Source: Aquatica leii (lineage: Eukaryota > Arthropoda > Insecta > Coleoptera > Lampyridae). From it: 64,000 nucleotides of DNA. Location of the stretch: contig CM069433.1 of the NCBI GenBank assembly GCA_035610365.1, forward strand, positions 82,637,236-82,701,235, given 5' to 3'. The stretch's first letter is position 1. Each line of letters opens with the position of its first letter. Position numbers and translations under genes: made by a program. Under the pieces are notes generated by a model, which saw only the letters and a list, made by a program, of their open reading frames with translations, searched no databases and was not told the DNA's origin. Positions 48,501 to 60,139 of the stretch are shown one piece after another.

Positions 48501-49590
48501 CACCTAACGCCTTTAGTTGTCGAAGATGTTGATTTTTAAATCAAATTAAAGCTTTTATATTTATGTACCAGAAAAACCAATTAACTTTTTTTCCATTTAA
48601 ACAGTAATTTTTACCAATACTACCTAGTCACATAAAAAGTTTTAAAACGCATTTTACGAGGTTGTAAATTTAAAGATGGTTGTTCAATCGTGTTTTGCTT
48701 GAATTTTTGTTGATATTAAAGATTGAATCTTATTATTTCTTGGCATGTGCTAACAAGATTTTATGTACAACAATCACATTGTATTACATAAAAACGGTAA
48801 ACATTACAGATCATTTTACTTTAAAACGATTTCATTACAAGTGATGAAATAAGAATGTAAAAAAACCGAACGACTCCTTAATTAAATTTAAATTCTCTAA
48901 ATGAAAAAAAAAGATTTGCATTTTAAAACATCTCCATTACAATAAACATGAATCTCCCACACACTATTCTAATAAGTGGTTACATTCGATAAAAAACCGT
49001 TTAACGTTAGGCTCACAATAAAAAAACAAAGAATTACTTGTTTGCTAGGGCCTTGTACCTCTTAGTTAGATTCCGCCTCCTGCAGACGCATTATGCATTC
49101 GAGATCGTTAGTTCTGTCAGAACTCGTGTCCACCCATCTATTTAGGGATGATTTATCTACAAAAATTTTATCCTTCAAATAGATTTCAAATCGAATACTC
49201 AAGAATTTACTTTGAAACTCTGACAAACAGAACGTGCTTTAAACTTTATATTCCAAAGAACAATCTTGTAAACGTCGTAATGAGGAAAATAATTAATTTT
49301 TTTTTTCAACAAAACACTTTAAAAAGTTTTGACAGAGACATTTTCGAATTATAGATAATTTGAAAGAAAGATTTAACTTCAACAAAATGTCGTTTCATTA
49401 TTTACCACTAAACAGAAGATCGAAACGTAAAAATTCCCATAAGTATTTTGATACAGGGGGTGCTACAATGAATTGAAACAGTTTTCGCAATTTGTGAAAT
49501 GTACTGTATCGACTGAAGGTATTTCAGTTTTATGGTGCGGAAGAATCCAGGTCAAATTACAAACCTTAGTTTGAGTTCCAGATAACCAGA
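45571..49590. other. no gene seen
   Basis: AT-rich. The 46280-46552 minus frame and the 47295-47600 plus frame were examined and have no recognisable domain or clear exon borders. About 49050-49150 is a short, less AT-rich block of unknown nature. Confidence 0.4.
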
Positions 49591-49625
49591 AACTTGAGAG
49601 AATCCTTAATGGATTCTCTCAAGTT
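49591..49625. repeat. perfect short hairpin (15-bp arms, 5-nt loop)
   Basis: AACTTGAGAGAATCC, loop TTAAT, then the exact inverse GGATTCTCTCAAGTT. No flanking gene is visible for it to act on, so its role is unknown. Confidence 0.8.
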
Positions 49626-51985
49626 AAATATGTTCATTTCTCATAAAATTTTCTAGGATAACTTTAAATTAAATTTAAATTAAGTTGTGTAGCATCCTTA
49701 TACTTATAACTTTCTCTTTGCCATCTTTGCTTTTTGTTGAAGACATAATGTCAAATTTTACTTGCCAATTTAATTTATCTAAATTATACTCATTTCATTT
49801 TATTAAAACGTCGAGATTGTTCTTAACATTTGCATTAGGGTAGTTTATAATTAAAATTTATTGCAAAAGTTTTAGTGAAACAGTTAAATTTCACTCAGTA
49901 CCAAAAACAAATATGCCTTTAACTATCAAAAATTAATTTAACATCAACTTGAAGATTTTGAGAAAGTTTATATGATGACAAGGGTTAAGATTAGGGTACA
50001 TTTTAAAACAGGGATGAGTTAAACTATACCTTCTATAAAGTTATAGAAGATTTATTTAGACAGTTTTGATGATATAAAACGTAAAAAGTGTAAAACGCTC
50101 TTATATTTATTCATACTATCTATTTTTAATAATGTAATTTTTTTTACAAACGAATAAAAAAGCAAAACATTAAAATTTAGAGTCCTCTATAAAATTCAAA
50201 TACTACTCGTAATTACTTAATTTTATAAATCAATTAATTACGAGCATTAAAAATTTTTACGTGCAGTGTGATTTACATAATTGAATGTCAGAAATGAGTA
50301 AATTAAGTTATAAAGTTGTACGATTTTAAAGTTATAAATTTAAATTGAACCAGCTGATCATCGATGCTTTATGCTTTTGATACTGGTATATAGTAAATTC
50401 AAATTTTCGTACATCAATACCGACACGTTTATCTACAATTACACATTACATATAGAAATAGTAAATGTGTATTTACTCTTTAATTATAGAACAATGATTT
50501 ATAATTAAGTTCAAAAACTTTTTAAATGACCAAGAAATAAAACATTTTTTGTCGGTTGATTTATTCATCAACCGTCCAATGTAATCAAACGTGAAATTTG
50601 GATGTGGGATTGGACAGTATAAACTCCACCTTCAATTGTAGTTATAAATTTAATTCATACATATTCATGAGAAACTTGCCGTGAAATTCTTATTTTAATA
50701 TATGATTAACATTAATTATTAACCCTAACATACATCCACCATAAATTTAAACCTCATTGTATTTAACTCTGCAACACTTACCCAACGTTCTATTCTTTTC
50801 CAAAACAAACGCGTCCGACAACTCACCTAAAATAAAAAGATACTTTTAAAACGAATAAATAAATCTTAATAGATAACAACAGAAATAAAAATGTAGACAA
50901 TTTCAAACAATAATTCAACATATTTTTTATTTGTGGGATAAACACCTACTTGCCGAGTTATGCATAAATTACATCTTATAAATTTCTACACATTTTTATG
51001 ATTGAGCGCGAAAAAACAAAATATTTAATAAATGAATAACGGTATTCCTTCATAAATTTTGATTGAATAATCTACATCCTGTTATAAATGCGTTTACATA
51101 ATTCATTACATAAAACGTTATTGTCTCATTACACGATTTTAATACATAATTTAAATTTCAGTTGCAGTATCTACCTTCAATGAGTTGTAATTAAATTGAA
51201 AATTTAATTAAAATTAAAGAAAAAATATATTGAAGTATTACAACAGTTTATGGTTCAGTATAAATGATGAAGAGACTGTGTTATTAACTTTTAGTTAGTT
51301 TAGCGTAGAGATTTTTAATTGCCCAGTTCGACAAAAGTCTACCTACACAAATTTTTATTATACCTACTGTATGTAATACGTGCACTACTGAATTTATTTT
51401 CTTACACACGCCGTAGTAGTTTATTTAATGGTGTCGGGCGGGATTAAAAGAAAACCACATTATTATCCGTATAATCAGTGGATTGTCTTTAATTACTTGT
51501 TCATTAAGCGGCATTTTCTTGAGCAAATTAAGTCATATCCGACGTTTTCTTAACCTTAAATAAACATCAAAGAAACATACATCGTCTGAATGAATTCTAA
51601 TGTGCTTACTAATTTCTCTCTGTAATGTTATTCAATCACTTTTAAGAAACTACTAAACAATGGCTAATTTACATATTCGTCTTTGGTTGTGTTATGTGTC
51701 GTATGTCTTTAATACTAAAAGCACACTAAGATAAAAAGAGATAAATGTAGGTTTTCAAATTATTACTCTTTATTAAATATTTTTATAAATACCACTGCAA
51801 TAATATTAAATCAACTCATCAACAAAATGATATTACAGTTTCACAACTTTTATAAAAAGTTATTTATGTTTACTAACATTTAACTGTTCTAGAACGTTCG
51901 ACGCAAAACAGAAAAAGTCAGACAATATAATTAAACGCACGGTCACTCAACTCAAACAAAGATGCATATTTCGCGAGTAGTGATT
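49626..51985. other. no gene seen
   Basis: AT-rich, nothing recognised. A short inverted pair TCGGTTGATTTATTCATCAACCG lies at about 50553-50575. Confidence 0.4.
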
Positions 51986-51989
51986 ACAC

Positions 51990-52150
51990 AATTAGAGACG
52001 GTACGCGGGTCGGGCTTTGACCCGCACGGTTTGAATTCGGGCCGCGCCGAGAAAAAAGAATTCGGGTATATATCTTTCGGGTTTCGGGCCGGGTCGGGCT
52101 CACGGTCACGATTCGGCCCAAAAAATCGGAGTTTTCGGAACAACCAACAA
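51990..52150. repeat. GC-rich CGGGTCGGG block, hAT-subterminal-like (left)
   Basis: Within otherwise AT-rich DNA this block carries repeated GGGTCGGGC, TTCGGGCC and GGGCCGGGTCGGGC words. Such arrays are typical of subterminal regions of some hAT elements. A similar block lies at 53330-53450. Overlapping open frames on both strands are artefacts of this composition. Confidence 0.5.
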
Positions 52151-52449
52151 AAAAAACAACGCTGATTAATAAAATATGTATTTAGTAGCTGTTATACCGG
52201 GAGTTCGTTCTCAAAGTCGAACATATTGAACGTTTTTGCTAATTGTTGCTCGCCAATTTAACTTAGAGAAAAAGCAATTATATCAATAGGAACAGAAAAT
52301 TACGGCAATTCAAATAATACTACTGACAAAACTAAAAGTGCGATTTATAATTTAAAAACAGCATTAGCCTAGGTTTTAAAATTTGACAGCAAACCTTTGT
52401 TGTACTGCTTGTTTGTCAATAATAAAGAATTATTATACTAACAAAGAAA

Positions 52450-53290
52450 CGGTTTTTATGGTATAAACCTTTTATGTCGGAGCTAGTTTCAGAAGAGTTC
52501 GAGATTTGTTAGCCGTTAATTTTAATACTACAATACTATCTGTCAGTACTATCAAGAACTATGTACAAAAATTTAAAAGACGTGCAAAGATCTCGCAATA
52601 AGCAGAAAAGAAAGGTGATGTGTAATATTTTGAATAAAATAAAATGTTCTAACATAACAATCATTGTTGAGCGCACAGAAAAGCGTATTTTGGCGATGGC
52701 GAATGCAGACCAAACATACAGTTTCCGGCAAATTTCTATTAAAGTTGTTTATGTAAATTGCGAGTATGGTATATCAAAAAACCATAAGTATAATCGCTAT
52801 AAGCCACAATGCCATTTAAAGATTTTTGCTGTGGACGAAAAAAGTAGGAATGGATTCTGCTATGACGTGCAAGAGCGCGCGAATAATGATTGCTGATTTT
52901 TGTCGTCAGTGTGCTTTGAAGACAAAAATGTATTTTTACTTTAAATTATGAACCAAATGTTGAAAACACGCGATACTGAGCTCAGAAAAATCTTAACTTT
53001 ACTTTCCATCAGAACTCGGGATCCTTAAAAAAATTGAACTGGTATTACTAATAATAACGTTATCGGCTTCTTTAAAATTGAAAGAAATTTAAAATCAAAA
53101 AGTATTTAGATCTTTTAGTAACAAAGTTAGGATCTGGTTTCAACAAGATGGCTGTCTCGCATATTTTGGTTTAAATGCTAAAAACTTTTCAAATTATTAA
53201 TTTCCAAATCATTGGATTGGTAGGGGTGGTGCTATAAATTGGATGTCAATGTCGAGGTAAAGCTCAAATCGCAAGTTATCAACAGGTAAA
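52450..53290 (+). pseudogene. Tc1/mariner-superfamily transposase remnant
   Basis: The N-terminal helix-turn-helix part reads SVSTIKNYVQKFKRRAKISQ (about 52535-52600). Next come RTEKRILAMANADQTYSF and VVYVNCEYGISKNHKYNRYK (about 52670-52810), the region of the first catalytic residue, where the expected Asp-Glu after VVYV is not seen. A later part reads IWFQQDGCLAYFGLNAKNF, FPNHWIGRGGAINW and MSMSR (about 53130-53260). The second Asp is kept in QQDG; the third catalytic position is not visible. Several frame changes and stops exist, so it is dead. It lies between two GC-rich blocks. Confidence 0.75.
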
Positions 53291-53329
53291 AACGTAGTTT
53301 TATATTTAACGTTCTACAGATTAAAAAGT

Positions 53330-53450
53330 CGGGGTTCGACCCGGCCCAACTCGAAACCCGGCTCGGTCATCGGGGCGGGCCTTAGAAAAATAATTCGGGC
53401 TGAGTTTCTAGTCGGTTATATAGTTTTTAGATTCGGGACGGTTCGGGTAA
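53330..53450. repeat. GC-rich CGGGTCGGG block, hAT-subterminal-like (right)
   Basis: Contains CGACCCGGCCC, CGAAACCCGGCTCGG, GGGGCGGGCC and GGGACGGTTCGGG. It mirrors the composition of the block at 51990-52150, about 1.2 kb away on the other side of the transposase remnant. Confidence 0.5.
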
Positions 53451-53659
53451 AATAAAAAAAAACACGTAATACGTAATATGTAGGATATTTAATAAAATCT
53501 ATATTTACATTAATACATTTAATGGAACGTTCTAAAAGTTTTTTAAACTAATCATGCAACAAGAACCAACTACCCTTTCTCGAAATTGTATTCGCATTCG
53601 AGAAATGCAGTTCAAATAATCTCACCAGTTCAGTGTAAAATTCACTACTAACTGTTTGT

Positions 53660-54130
53660 TGTTCACTCGCTCTGCAGTTAAAAAATTTAAATCAGCGCAA
53701 TAACTCTTAACAAAGTTTTTGCACGATCCAACTCTTCTGTGTTGTTGCGCATCCGTAAGATTGTGTAGAACAAACTTTGCTCAGATCTTTCTCGTTTCTA
53801 AATCTTTATGCAGAAATTGTCGAATCGTCTTATTATTAATTTGCAACTGATCTGCCAACATTGGGAGAGTCATTCTTTGATCTTGTGTCACAAGTTATTG
53901 AACTATTGCGATCGAATCTGAATTTCGAGAGATCGACGAACGCCCAGCTCTAGCGTCATCTTCAACATCCTTACGTTGATTTTTGAAAAGCTTAAACCAT
54001 TCAAACACAGTAATACGACTTAAGGTGTTATTACCGCACACAGTTTTCAACATCTCGTAAGTTTCTATTGCAGTTTTCCCTAATATATAACAAAATTTAA
54101 TGTTGCTCCATTCTGGCAAAAACACGATGT
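53660..54130 (-). pseudogene. mariner transposase N-terminal (HTH) fragment
   Basis: The minus strand reads EWSNIKFCYILGKTAIETYE, MLKTVCGNNTLSRITVFEWF, KLFKNQRKDVEDDARAGRSS and ISRNSDSI, then a stop and LVTQDQRMTLPMLADQLQIN, NKTIRQFLHKDLETRKI, a stop, and AKFVLHNLTDAQQHR. This is the paired HTH region of mariner transposases (Mos1/FLJ37770-type), with the WF..F..G...EDD.RSGRP linker clearly visible. The catalytic domain is absent. The longer open frame reaching 54164 starts in non-homologous sequence. Confidence 0.85.
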
Positions 54131-54164
54131 GCGCACTAGTATCCTGCACAACAACTGATAGCAA

Positions 54165-55295
54165 TTATATCTTTGCTTCACTGTCATGTATTGGTTATTT
54201 ATTGGTAATTATGAACTAATAGGCACTGTTTTAATTATGATTTTATTTTACATGGTTCCAGTTTCGCAGCTTCAACTCAGGAATTAAATTGCCGAATCTC
54301 ATATACAAGTCTACTAAGAGACCTGATTAGATTAGTTTCATAACTGCTTCTCTTGCAAAATCGTATGTAATTAATATATTGATACTTGTAGTATTTAAAC
54401 TTTTATCTCCAACGCATAAGTTACTTTAGAAACCGAATTCAAAACAAAAATTCTTGACTATTCCACTTATATAATTCTCTCATTTTATAAACAACTTTTT
54501 AGACTACAAAAATCAACTTAATCGTTGCGTTGTTCTAGATCCTTAAGAATCTCTCAATAGGTGATTTATAAAGACCGGAAATTCAGACAATATGTCTTAA
54601 ATGTTTATTTCACGACATTTTTCTTATAAATGCCTATCTTGCGCTTTACTGATAATTTTGTCAAAAGCTTGTTGATTAATGCGTGGATTAATTTTAAAAA
54701 AAGCTTGAACTCATAAAAATTTAAGAATGCAATAAATTATTAAAAGCAATTGCAATTAAATGGGGAAATTCTATGTAAGTAATTTAACTGTATAGCCGTA
54801 AAAATTCCATTAGCCCAAACCTGGATTAACAAAGTAGTAATCCCTATTTCAAAATTTACAATGCTATCTAGATTCTATTCAAAGCAACAATTATATAATT
54901 TGACGCTAATCATTGTTTTGATCTGTCTTAAGAATGATGACTTAATGACATTTTTACGACAATGTAGGTAAACCTTATTATAACTCTTACTGATAGAATG
55001 GATAATTTTAAAAAATACTTAGTAGTAAGTTGCAAAATAAATTTATTTAAAAAAATATTTGTTTGTGTGTATTTTTATGATGAAATGAAACATTTTCTTT
55101 ACTAGTAAAATGTAATAATAACAATAACAATTGTTTTAAAAATTACTTATTTTGTATTTTTTAATTTGTATGCATTATTATAATGAAATTATTAAAAATT
55201 GAAACAAACTGTACTTATATAAAAATTTTTAGTGCCTATTTTGATGTTTTTAACGCTTAAGTGCCTGCCTAATTTAAACATTTTTAATGCCGGTC
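54165..55295. other. no gene seen
   Basis: AT-rich, no domain. Nothing recognised. Confidence 0.4.
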
Positions 55296-55393
55296 GTTAC
55301 TTGATATATCAAGTAACACTATTAAAATCTTCTTTCAAGGAGGGGCATAAAATTAATGCCCCTCCTTGAAAGAAGATTTTAATAGTGTTACTT
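55296..55393. repeat. 22-bp perfect palindrome joined to a perfect hairpin with 38-bp arms
   Basis: GTTACTTGATATATCAAGT plus AAC (55296-55317) is a perfect 22-bp palindrome. It overlaps the left arm of a hairpin, 55311-55348, whose exact inverse is 55356-55393, with a 7-nt loop AAAATTA. The arms include TCTTTCAAGGAGGGGCAT. TTGATATATCAAGTT appears again at about 55431. No mismatch was seen across 38 bp, so the structure is recent or maintained. It may be a small foldback element or a hairpin RNA. Confidence 0.85.
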
Positions 55394-55472
55394 AAAGTTC
55401 AAATAAGGAGAATAAAGAAACCGTACCATTGATATATCAAGTTTACATAGATATTCTAAAAGTATCGTTATA

Positions 55473-55790
55473 TACAGGGTGTCCTAAAAAAATAGTTTAT
55501 TAGAGGCTTACAAAAATTAATCGTACTTAAAATTTAAAAACCCATACTTATGTATAAGTCGAACCTCTCGTTCTAGAATATTTTCAATTATACTGCATTT
55601 CCGGTTATAACGGAAGTCAACATCAACTACTTTACATTTAAATGGAACGCTATAATTTTTACGGCACAAAGAAACATTATCAAACGTAAGAAATACAATT
55701 TGAATTTGCGGGATGGATCCATAATACAGAAATATTGGGTATGCTAATAAGATATAGTAATACTTTAAATTTATTACATTTAATGACAAT
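55473..55790 (+). repeat. ACAGGGTG-ended repeat, copy 2
   Basis: Begins TACAGGGTGTCC at 55473 and contains CATTTCCGGTTATAACGGAA (the dyad TTCCGGTTATAACGGAA), shared with 31791-31990. The 90-residue minus frame over it shows no domain. The right limit is approximate. Confidence 0.5.
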
Positions 55791-55802
55791 AGTTTTGGTT
55801 TT

Positions 55803-56081
55803 TTTAATTAAGAAGACAATCATCAGACTAAAATAACAAGCGCACAAAGTACAACTATATGACGCAATTGAAAATTAAACTGAAAACAACATAATAATTT
55901 GATGCACTACATAAAAATTTTAAAAAAGATGCCATCTTAGCCATTTCAATTTTCCAATTTAATTAATTTTATATTGTAGTATTAATCAATATGTTTTGCA
56001 TTTGTTAAATATTTTCGATTATTTTATAAAGTATTGTTTTGTGCGTACATGTTAGTCTGATGATCTTCTTAATTAAAAGAT
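55803..56081. mobile_element. MITE with about 30-bp imperfect terminal inverted repeats
   Basis: TTTAATTAAGAAGACAATCA followed by TCAGACTA at the left is inverted at the right as TAGTCTGATGATCTTC followed by TTAATTAAAA. Further inward TAACAAGCGCACAAAGTAC pairs roughly with TTGTTTTGTGCGTAC. About 280 bp, no coding. Superfamily unassigned. Confidence 0.6.
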
Positions 56082-59000
56082 CAAACAATTGTCAATTATA
56101 ATAATTTTTAAATAAATTAAATATATTGGGATTTGAGTTTTAGTGTCATTTAAGTTCTCGAAATAAAATTTGGTTGCAATTTAACATAAAATGCTGTAAT
56201 TAAATGATACATTATCTACAGGGTGTTTAGTAATTTCTCACAAAGTTAATAAATTTCAACATCAAAAATGTCTTTTTAAGAATAGAACATTATCGTGTAT
56301 TATTTAATTAAACATATAGGGAATGCTTACATCATTAAAAAAAAGTTAAATTATAGAATAATGCATGCTACTCAGAAGCGTCAATATTAACAGTCTTTTT
56401 AGTTATAATTGGGCAAACTTAAACAATTGTGTTGTTGTACTAAAAGATTGAGAAAGTCTGTTTAAAACGTTTACAAACCTGTATACTCTGATATTGTTGA
56501 CGTAAAATCAATAATGGTAAAAAGACACGCTATAGAAGTTTTTGATGAGTATTGTCACATTTCGCCCAGCGGCGTAGAAAAAATAGTTTCGGTTATAAAC
56601 ACGCGTACCCTCTATTCTAATAAGTAATATCCCATGTTAGAACTAATAAACAGAAATACGCTGTTCTTTAAAGAAACAAGTCAATTCTAAGAGTAAGATA
56701 ACTTTAAATCAAATGTCAGGAAAACGAGTTTTGACAAATTAAAAAATCACAACAAAGTTTTTAATAAAACAAACAAAACAGTATCCAATTTGTATTATTT
56801 GCGAACTTAAATATTTTTAATGACAAAAATTTAGTATTTTATAGCAAAATATTTAAAAGTAAAAGTAATGTTTTTCATGCTAAATGCAAAATAGTATCAA
56901 CAGTAAGTCGTGTGTTTTTTATAAAAAATTTAATAAACAAGTTGTTCGCAATTTTTAATAATACACTACAGAACGAATATAATAAAGCAAAATAAAAATG
57001 TAACCATTTTGCGCGCCGTGCAAAAAAGTATCGTTTTATGCATGTAAAGTAGTACAAAAAAGACGTAGTTTAGTTAAAGGTAGTTATAATAATGAAAAAA
57101 AAATTAATAGAACAATGTTTGCTTATTACCATGGTGACTAATAAGGGTTTACCCCTCTTGCTTTCGTGCAAATTCCTTTTAAATCATACTTTTTTATACG
57201 TTTAATTAAGTTTTTCTTTAACCAACTTAATAATTATGTACGTATAAGTAATTAATAAATTCTGTAATTTTAATCTCGTCGCAAAATAAAAACCTTAGTT
57301 GAATGCACGCATGCAATGCAATTTTCAAAGAACTTGTGTGTAACTGTAAGAGTTATATTTAATATCATTCATGCATTTTTAAAATGTCTTTAAACCACAT
57401 TAGACGTGGCCGACGGTAATTCGAACAGAATATGAATATGTGATTATGGTAGTTAGTATGTGAGGTTAGGCAAAGTTTTCGTGAGCTCAATGTGGCCATT
57501 GTGATTAAGTATTGATGGATGTAAAGACAAGAGAAGTTAGTATAACATTTTCGAAGTATAGGGTGCGATTAGCTGGGCTTCATGCAATATATCGTGATGC
57601 ACTTTCGTGTTTCTTTCGTTATTAAGTTTGACTTGCATTGTATTAATAGATACGAAAGAAAATGGAATTTGTATGTTGGGAAGTTGCTTATTTTAAAAGG
57701 TAGGTAATTTAGTAAAATGACTGTTTGATTGTTTTACTTGCATAATCGTACCACGATAGGTCATAAAACTTTTGCAGATATATAACGACGTAAATTAAAG
57801 CAGATATACGTATTTTTTAGTTAAATCGAATGGATCGGAAGAGCAACTTTGTCGTATGGCGATCTATCACATAGCAGCGAAAAATCTCGAGAGACTTTAT
57901 TGTTCGTTACGTAATCAAATTAAACGTCGTTGACGTGTCTTCCTTAAATAATAAGGATTAGTATTGTACAACCTAAAATACGCTTCACACTTGCGAAGCA
58001 TTTATATATCGTTAAGGGACCTTCACTAGAGAAACAAATTGCATTCAGTCTTGTTATAAAATTATAGATTACGCTTAACTATTACTACAATAATTAATCC
58101 GATTTGGTTGTTCAACGCCATTTAGCATAAGATCTGAAATCCATTATTTATAAGTCAAATTGACATAATTCGCTCGTGTATTTAATATCAAATATTTAAC
58201 TCTCACACAGTTCTTTCAGTTACTTCGTGAAATGTTTAATGCTTCCGTACATGGGGTATAAAAATTTCGATTAATTTTTTATCAACTTAAATTTATTATA
58301 TGAATTGGTTTCAAACATTGCTTGGGGCATAAACTTGCTTTTAGATAGTGAGCAATAACCACGTGTGAACTACGTGGCACGTCAGTAGTGGAAACATGAA
58401 AATTTAATTCGCTATTCCCGGAGGTTTAGGGCTGTCAAAATGCCAGTGCTACAGCGTCGCTTCTCATTGTCCCTCGAGAAATTCGGCTGTAGCGCTTCTA
58501 TATTCTACTTACGATTTACAGTCTATAAAATATTTACATCTCGCACATAACTTATTAATATCAAGAAGAAAATGTGAAGTTCCGCATCTATTATGTCCAA
58601 GGTGAAAAAAGGAAATCTCAATAAAGTTAGCTATCTTATAGGTAAGATCCTTCGAAATAGTTTTTAAACGGGTATCAACAAATTCTGTACTGCACGTGCG
58701 TACGCATAAACCAGTCATATCTCAAAGGTAAAGCTTATACCGAAAATTACCGTCGGGGAAACAGAAATCATATAATCATAGGACTCGTGGGAAATTATTT
58801 TAGGGATTTAGATTTGAAGCTTTACTAATATGTTAACGCTAGTGTAAAATGAACGTAGAGCTTACTTGCTATTTTGAAGTTCGATGGATTCTAAATCCGG
58901 GGATCACAGTTTTTGATGAGATAAGTTGCTGAATATAAAGGCACTTTTGGCGGCGTCAACGTGTTTGAATAAAATCTTTACTCAAATGAAAAGTTTTTTT

Positions 59001-59753
59001 TTCAACTTTATCTACAACATATTTTTAGATTGCCGTTGTAATTCAAAGGTTTAACTTTTTAAATACGACAAGAAATAACTAAATTTTCACAGCTAAACTT
59101 TTGTTAATATATTTTTCTAAAACGAAGTTCTACTAGAATTTATATACTGTACAGATAATAGAAATTGCGCATCTCACTCGTTCTAGGTTTTCATCTAAAG
59201 GAGATCAAATATCACATTAGTTTCGTATCGTCCATATTTCTATATTTAGAACGGTAAAAGTAGTACAAATGACGGCTACATATACCCCAATGAGATTAAA
59301 TTACATATTTTACAAATAATATAAGTTTACAATATTAATCCAAATTCACCGTATTTTCTTAAAACATTTAAGCGTAGATGGGATAGTTTCTATGAGGAAA
59401 TGTAACGCATGTACAATTTCCTTACCGCTGTGATTTGTGTCTCAAACATTCGCAATCAATAGATGGTGACACATTGAGGTATACATAATCTCGATTAGAA
59501 AAGTATATCTACTGCGTATAAGCGCAAACATAATATAACCTAAAATATTTTTTGCTAAAAAGTATTTGCATTAAGTTTGAAACTTAGTTTAAAAAAATTG
59601 GATACAAATTGTGAAATACCTTTTATAGAAACCACTTTTAAGTTCTGAAAAAAATTATAACAAAAGAATTATTAATAGACTTGTGCACGGTTTCCTATAC
59701 GGTCTTAATTTTCAGTAAGGATTTTCGTCAAGATGGCTTGTTGAATTCGGAGC
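56082..59753. other. no gene seen; isolated repeat end and an ACGTG cluster
   Basis: TACAGGGTGTTTAG at about 56217 is another copy of the recurrent terminal motif. About 57830-58500 is less AT-rich; CCACGTG, TACGTGG and CACGTCA occur within 26 bp at 58359-58384, an E-box/hypoxia-element-like cluster, but no adjacent exon was found. Open frames up to 69 residues show no domain. Confidence 0.4.
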
Positions 59754-59761
59754 ATCTAAAG
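59754..59761. repeat. hAT target-site duplication candidate (ATCTAAAG)
   Basis: The eight bases before the CAGTGGTTTCC terminus fit the loose NTCTAGAN preference of hAT elements. The other copy would lie beyond the window. Confidence 0.4.
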
Positions 59762-60139
59762 CAGTGGTTTCCAAAGTAGCCCCTACGGACCCCCCGAGAT
59801 CATTCAGGGGGTCCGTGGAAAATTAAAATTGATTTGGGGGCCCATGACACATTTTATTAATATGGAAGTTAAAATAAATAACAATGAATAAATCTATCAG
59901 GTTTATGCAGTAACGCAATAGAGCCGATATCTGCACTAACTAAACTATGATATGAACTATAAAAGACTCGTGCAACAAATTTTCCTAGTCTTCGACAAAA
60001 AGAAGTATACTTTTTGGTATTGTTACGCACATAACGTACTTTAGCTACGTAAGTATATTTGAATCAAACTAATATCTCTTTTTAATATGAACGTATTTAA
60101 GCAAAGTTATACTCTCGTTTAAGTTAATTAAAAAAATTA

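Noticed and set aside
51952-52165. Open frames on both strands with Arg/Gly/Pro-rich translations
   Set aside because: They follow from the CGGGTCGGG array and show no protein domain.
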